Source of the DNA: an uncultured Elusimicrobia bacterium
GTDB taxonomy: Bacteria > Elusimicrobiota > Elusimicrobia > UBA1565 > UBA9628
DNA: 64,000 bases
NCBI GenBank assembly: GCA_903830945.1
Contig: CAIKVT010000001.1
Coordinates: 1 to 64,000, forward strand
Direction of reading: 5' to 3'
Part shown: in pieces, positions 61,755-64,000 of the stretch
How positions within the stretch are numbered: the first letter of the stretch is position 1
How the letters are laid out: each line of letters begins with the position of its first letter
Program-made: the position numbers and the translations under genes
The notes under the pieces: generated by a model
Databases searched by the model: none
What the model was told of the DNA's origin: nothing
The model's input: only the letters and a program-made list of their open reading frames with translations

Positions 61755-61768
61755 TTATCAACTGATAA
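61755..61768. promoter_or_regulatory. Operator-like inverted repeat between mnmA and efp
   Basis: TTATCA-AC-TGATAA is a 6-bp inverted repeat between two divergent starts, beside the mnmA -10. efp has GAGGGAG about 8 nt before its ATG. Confidence 0.35.
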
Positions 61769-61786
61769 CGATAGAGGGAGATAAAA

Positions 61787-62350
61787 ATGATCAGCACCGC
61801 TGATTTTCACAACGGCCTCGTGTTCGAAGATGACGGTCAGATATGGGAGATCCTCGCATACCAGCATCACCGCAAGTCTCAGTCCGCGGCGGTCTATCGC
61901 ACCACTTTGCGTTCGCTGGCCAATGGGGCCGTTTACGAGAGGTCTTATTCCTCGGGCACCAAGTTCCGGGAGGTGCCGGTCTCCAAGCGCGAGAAGCAGT
62001 ACAGCTACGACGAGGGAGACAAGGCCGTGTTCATCGACATGGAGACCTACGAGCAGGTCGCCTTCCCCAAGGAGAAGCTGGGGCCGCAGGTCAAGTTCCT
62101 GCGCGAGAACATGCAGGTCCTGGGAGTTTACGTCGACGATAAGCTGACCACCATCGAGCTACCGCCCAACGTGGTGCTCACCGTCTCATCGACCGTGCCC
62201 GGCGTCAAGGGCGATTCGGTCTCCAACATGGTCAAGCCCGCCACTTTGGACACGGGCCTGGAGATCCAGGTGCCGCTCTTCATCAAGGAGGGCGATAAGA
62301 TCCGGGTGGACACGCGGACCTGCCAGTATTTGGAGCGGGTCAAGGAATAA
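61787..62350 (+). CDS. efp: Elongation factor P with non-lysine tip
   Basis: 187 aa, normal EF-P size. The three OB-like domains are clear: start FHNGLVFEDDGQIWEILAYQ, GTKFREVPVSKREKQYSYDEG, and the end SSTVPGVKGDSVSNMVKPATLDTG...DKIRVDTRTCQYLERVKE, matching the EF-P signature. The domain I loop reads HHRKSQSAAV where E. coli has VKPGKGQAF. The residue aligned with modified Lys34 is Gln32, flanked by Ser. So EpmA-type lysylation is not expected, and no epmA, epmB or earP is nearby. It relieves stalling at polyproline stretches. Divergent from mnmA. Confidence 0.95.
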   Translation: MISTADFHNGLVFEDDGQIWEILAYQHHRKSQSAAVYRTTLRSLANGAVYERSYSSGTKFREVPVSKREKQYSYDEGDKAVFIDMETYEQVAFPKEKLGPQVKFLRENMQVLGVYVDDKLTTIELPPNVVLTVSSTVPGVKGDSVSNMVKPATLDTGLEIQVPLFIKEGDKIRVDTRTCQYLERVKE

Positions 62351-62364
62351 CCGGCGGGCGCGAC

Positions 62365-63051
62365 GTGATCAGAGCGGTCATCTTCGACGTCGACAACACC
62401 CTGACCGACTTCATGAAGATGAAGCGGGCTGCGGTGGACTCGGCCGTGGAGGGCATGATCGACGCGGGCCTCAAGGTGCGCAAGGATGCCATGGTCGAGA
62501 AGATCTTCGACACCTACTGGAAAGAGGGCGTGGAGGATCAGAAGATCTTCGACAAGGTCCTCAAGGCCGAGTTCGGCCGCATCGACTACAAGCTGCTGGC
62601 CGCGGGCATCGTGGGCTACCGCCGCTCCAAGGCCGGGACCATGGCGCTCTATCCTCACGTGCACCTGACCCTGCTGGAGCTCATGCGGCTCGGCGTCAAG
62701 AGCGCGGCTTTGTCCGACGCGCCGAAACTCGAGGTCTGGCTGCGCATCGTGGGCCTGGGCCTGCACCATTATTTTGACCACGTGATCACCTCCGAGGACC
62801 TGGGGGCGCATAAGCCCGCGCCTGCGCCGTTCCGCAAGGCGCTGGAGATGCTGGGGACCAAGCCCGGTGAGACGGTCATGGTGGGCGACTGGGCTGAGCG
62901 GGACGTCGTGGGAGCCCAGAATTTGGGCATCCGCACGGCCTGGGCCAAGTATGGCGACACGCACGAGACCAAGGACTCGGGCGCCGAGTTCGTGCTGACG
63001 GACATCTCCGAGCTGGTGGACATCATCCGTAAAGAGAATGCGGCCGCATGA
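62365..63051 (+). CDS. HAD-superfamily hydrolase
   Basis: 228 aa from GTG 62365. Motif I: IFDVDNTLTDF with the nucleophile Asp. A helical cap follows. Motif II: AALSDAPK. Motif III: Lys in GAHKPAPAPFRKAL. Motif IV: MVGDWAERDVVGAQNLGI. It is a phosphatase of the phosphoglycolate phosphatase/pyrophosphatase group, and the substrate is not clear. It follows efp by 14 nt, and its stop overlaps the protease start by ATGA. Confidence 0.9.
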   Translation: MIRAVIFDVDNTLTDFMKMKRAAVDSAVEGMIDAGLKVRKDAMVEKIFDTYWKEGVEDQKIFDKVLKAEFGRIDYKLLAAGIVGYRRSKAGTMALYPHVHLTLLELMRLGVKSAALSDAPKLEVWLRIVGLGLHHYFDHVITSEDLGAHKPAPAPFRKALEMLGTKPGETVMVGDWAERDVVGAQNLGIRTAWAKYGDTHETKDSGAEFVLTDISELVDIIRKENAAA

Positions 63052-64000
63052 AAAGGCTTTTGGTCATCCTGCTGCTGCTGGCCGTGCGGGTCGAGTCTGC
63101 GCCGCGCCCCTTGCGTATCGAAAGGATCCTCAGGCCTCAGGCCCTGGGCAAGGCCATGGAAGTCGTGGCTGAGCAGGCCATCGTCAAGTTCTCGTCGGCG
63201 GTCGTGGCTTCCGATCGGGACGCGGTGCTCCAGCGCATCGGCGCGCGGCGCGGCCGGGAGTTCCCGCGGCTGGGCTGGACGGTCGTGGATCTCAGTCCCG
63301 GGAGCCATGTGGCCGACGGCATCGATTCGCTGCGCCGTCTTCCCGGCGTCGAGAGCGTCCAGCCCAATCATGTTTATCATCCCGTGCGGGTCCCCAGCGA
63401 CCCCTTGGCCATTGCCCAGTCCAATCTGAGCCAGGTCGACGCTTTCGGGGCCTGGGACTTCGAGACCGGCGGCACCAGCATGGTGACGGTGGCGGTCATC
63501 GATACGGGGATACAAGCCACTCATCCCGACCTGGCCGGTAAGTTGGATGCGGCTACCGGCTTGATCAGCCAGGACTGCTCCTGCGGGGCCTGTTCCCCCG
63601 ACTCGCCGCCGACGGCGATACTCAACCACGGAACCCTCGTCGCCGGCATCGCCGCGGCCTCGGCCAACAATGGGACCGGCATCGCCGGGATGTCCTGGGG
63701 CGCCCAGCTCCTGTCGCTCAAAGTCTTTGACGGCGCCTGCGCGGGAGGAGACGATGCCTCGATAGCAGCGGCTATAGATTGCGCCGTCACCCAACCGGGT
63801 AAGGTCGTGATCAACATGAGCCTGGGTGCTGCCGGGTTGAGCGACTGCCCCGGGCCCTGCCTGGAGGCGACCGATTGCTATTCATTTACCCAGACCTCCA
63901 TCGCCGCGGCAGTGGCTGCGGGCGTGCCTGTGGTCGTCGCGGCCGGGAATGAATATGGCAGCCCGATCGACGTGCCGGCCAATTGTCCGGGTGCCTTGCC
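63048..64000 (+). CDS. Secreted subtilisin-like serine protease (3' end beyond window)
   Basis: 317 residues visible and open at the right edge. Signal peptide KRLLVILLLLAVRVESA, then an inhibitor-like prodomain about 25-110 (AIVKFSSAVVASDRDAVLQRIGA; LRRLPGVESVQPNHVYHPV). The peptidase S8 domain begins with Asp152 in VAVIDTGI and His194 in NHGTLVAGIAAAS. VINMSLGAAG and VVVAAGNEYG, with the oxyanion Asn, follow. The catalytic Ser lies past the window. The insert CSCGACSPDSPP and other Cys suggest disulfides. Start ATG overlaps the HAD stop. Confidence 0.92.
   Translation, partial: MKRLLVILLLLAVRVESAPRPLRIERILRPQALGKAMEVVAEQAIVKFSSAVVASDRDAVLQRIGARRGREFPRLGWTVVDLSPGSHVADGIDSLRRLPGVESVQPNHVYHPVRVPSDPLAIAQSNLSQVDAFGAWDFETGGTSMVTVAVIDTGIQATHPDLAGKLDAATGLISQDCSCGACSPDSPPTAILNHGTLVAGIAAASANNGTGIAGMSWGAQLLSLKVFDGACAGGDDASIAAAIDCAVTQPGKVVINMSLGAAGLSDCPGPCLEATDCYSFTQTSIAAAVAAGVPVVVAAGNEYGSPIDVPANCPGAL

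Overview
The window is 64 kb of GC-rich, tightly packed bacterial chromosome. The cell has an outer membrane: there are lipoproteins, PorV-like barrel proteins, a type IV pilus/type II secretion ATPase and MurC. The mix of genes, with FlgD-like C-terminal sorting domains, PorV-like barrels, and signal peptides followed by long low-complexity regions and then polytopic domains, suggests a member of candidate phylum Elusimicrobiota or a relative. That assignment is inference and no rRNA gene is present to test it. I saw no rRNA, tRNA or CRISPR array and no convincing intrinsic terminator. Many genes overlap by ATGA or GTGA, and at least eight start codons lie 5-9 nt after a TATAAT-like box, which suggests frequent leaderless transcription.

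Layout. 1-6684 is a Wsp-type chemosensory operon (receptor end, CheW, a CheR-CheW fusion, hybrid CheA, CheB) whose last gene is a REC-PP2C phosphatase rather than the WspR diguanylate cyclase. 6761-10050 (minus) is a two-subunit FeS/FAD amine or imino-acid dehydrogenase of the HcnABC/sarcosine-oxidase type. 11660-13834 is a PilB/GspE ATPase with an extra C-terminal receiver domain. 13902-19285 is the most unusual region: a long-chain polyprenyl diphosphate synthase, a PqqD-like peptide-binding protein, three related radical-SAM proteins, a UbiA prenyltransferase and an unannotated 39-codon PqqA-like peptide gene, all translationally coupled. A LspA-like protease with a long N-terminal extension follows. 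I infer a pathway that modifies a ribosomal peptide, probably at a tyrosine in the PqqA register, and attaches a polyprenyl tail, giving a peptide-derived lipoquinone or a prenylated RiPP.

20958-37101 holds housekeeping and transport genes: an XRE regulator, a divergent PurH, LigA, NusB, an ABC exporter, a TPR protein, arginine decarboxylase, an MFS protein, Era, an HD hydrolase, YceI and a YfhO-like protein. 37211-45218 holds slipin, HemW, PIN-PhoH, a receiver protein, ValS, a secreted protein and a squalene/phytoene synthase. 45215-49656 (minus) encodes surface proteins. 49773-58325 holds LivK, MutY, a BON lipoprotein, RdgB, a TPR protein, MurC, RsmA and a membrane glycosyltransferase.

58394-64000 holds an ankyrin lipoprotein, then a 1.4 kb segment with a DUF1016/YhcG nuclease lying between a diverged fragment of the mnmA 3' end and the intact mnmA. 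EF-P with an unusual tip, a HAD hydrolase and the start of a secreted subtilase follow. The mnmA arrangement looks like homing or site-specific insertion of the nuclease gene.
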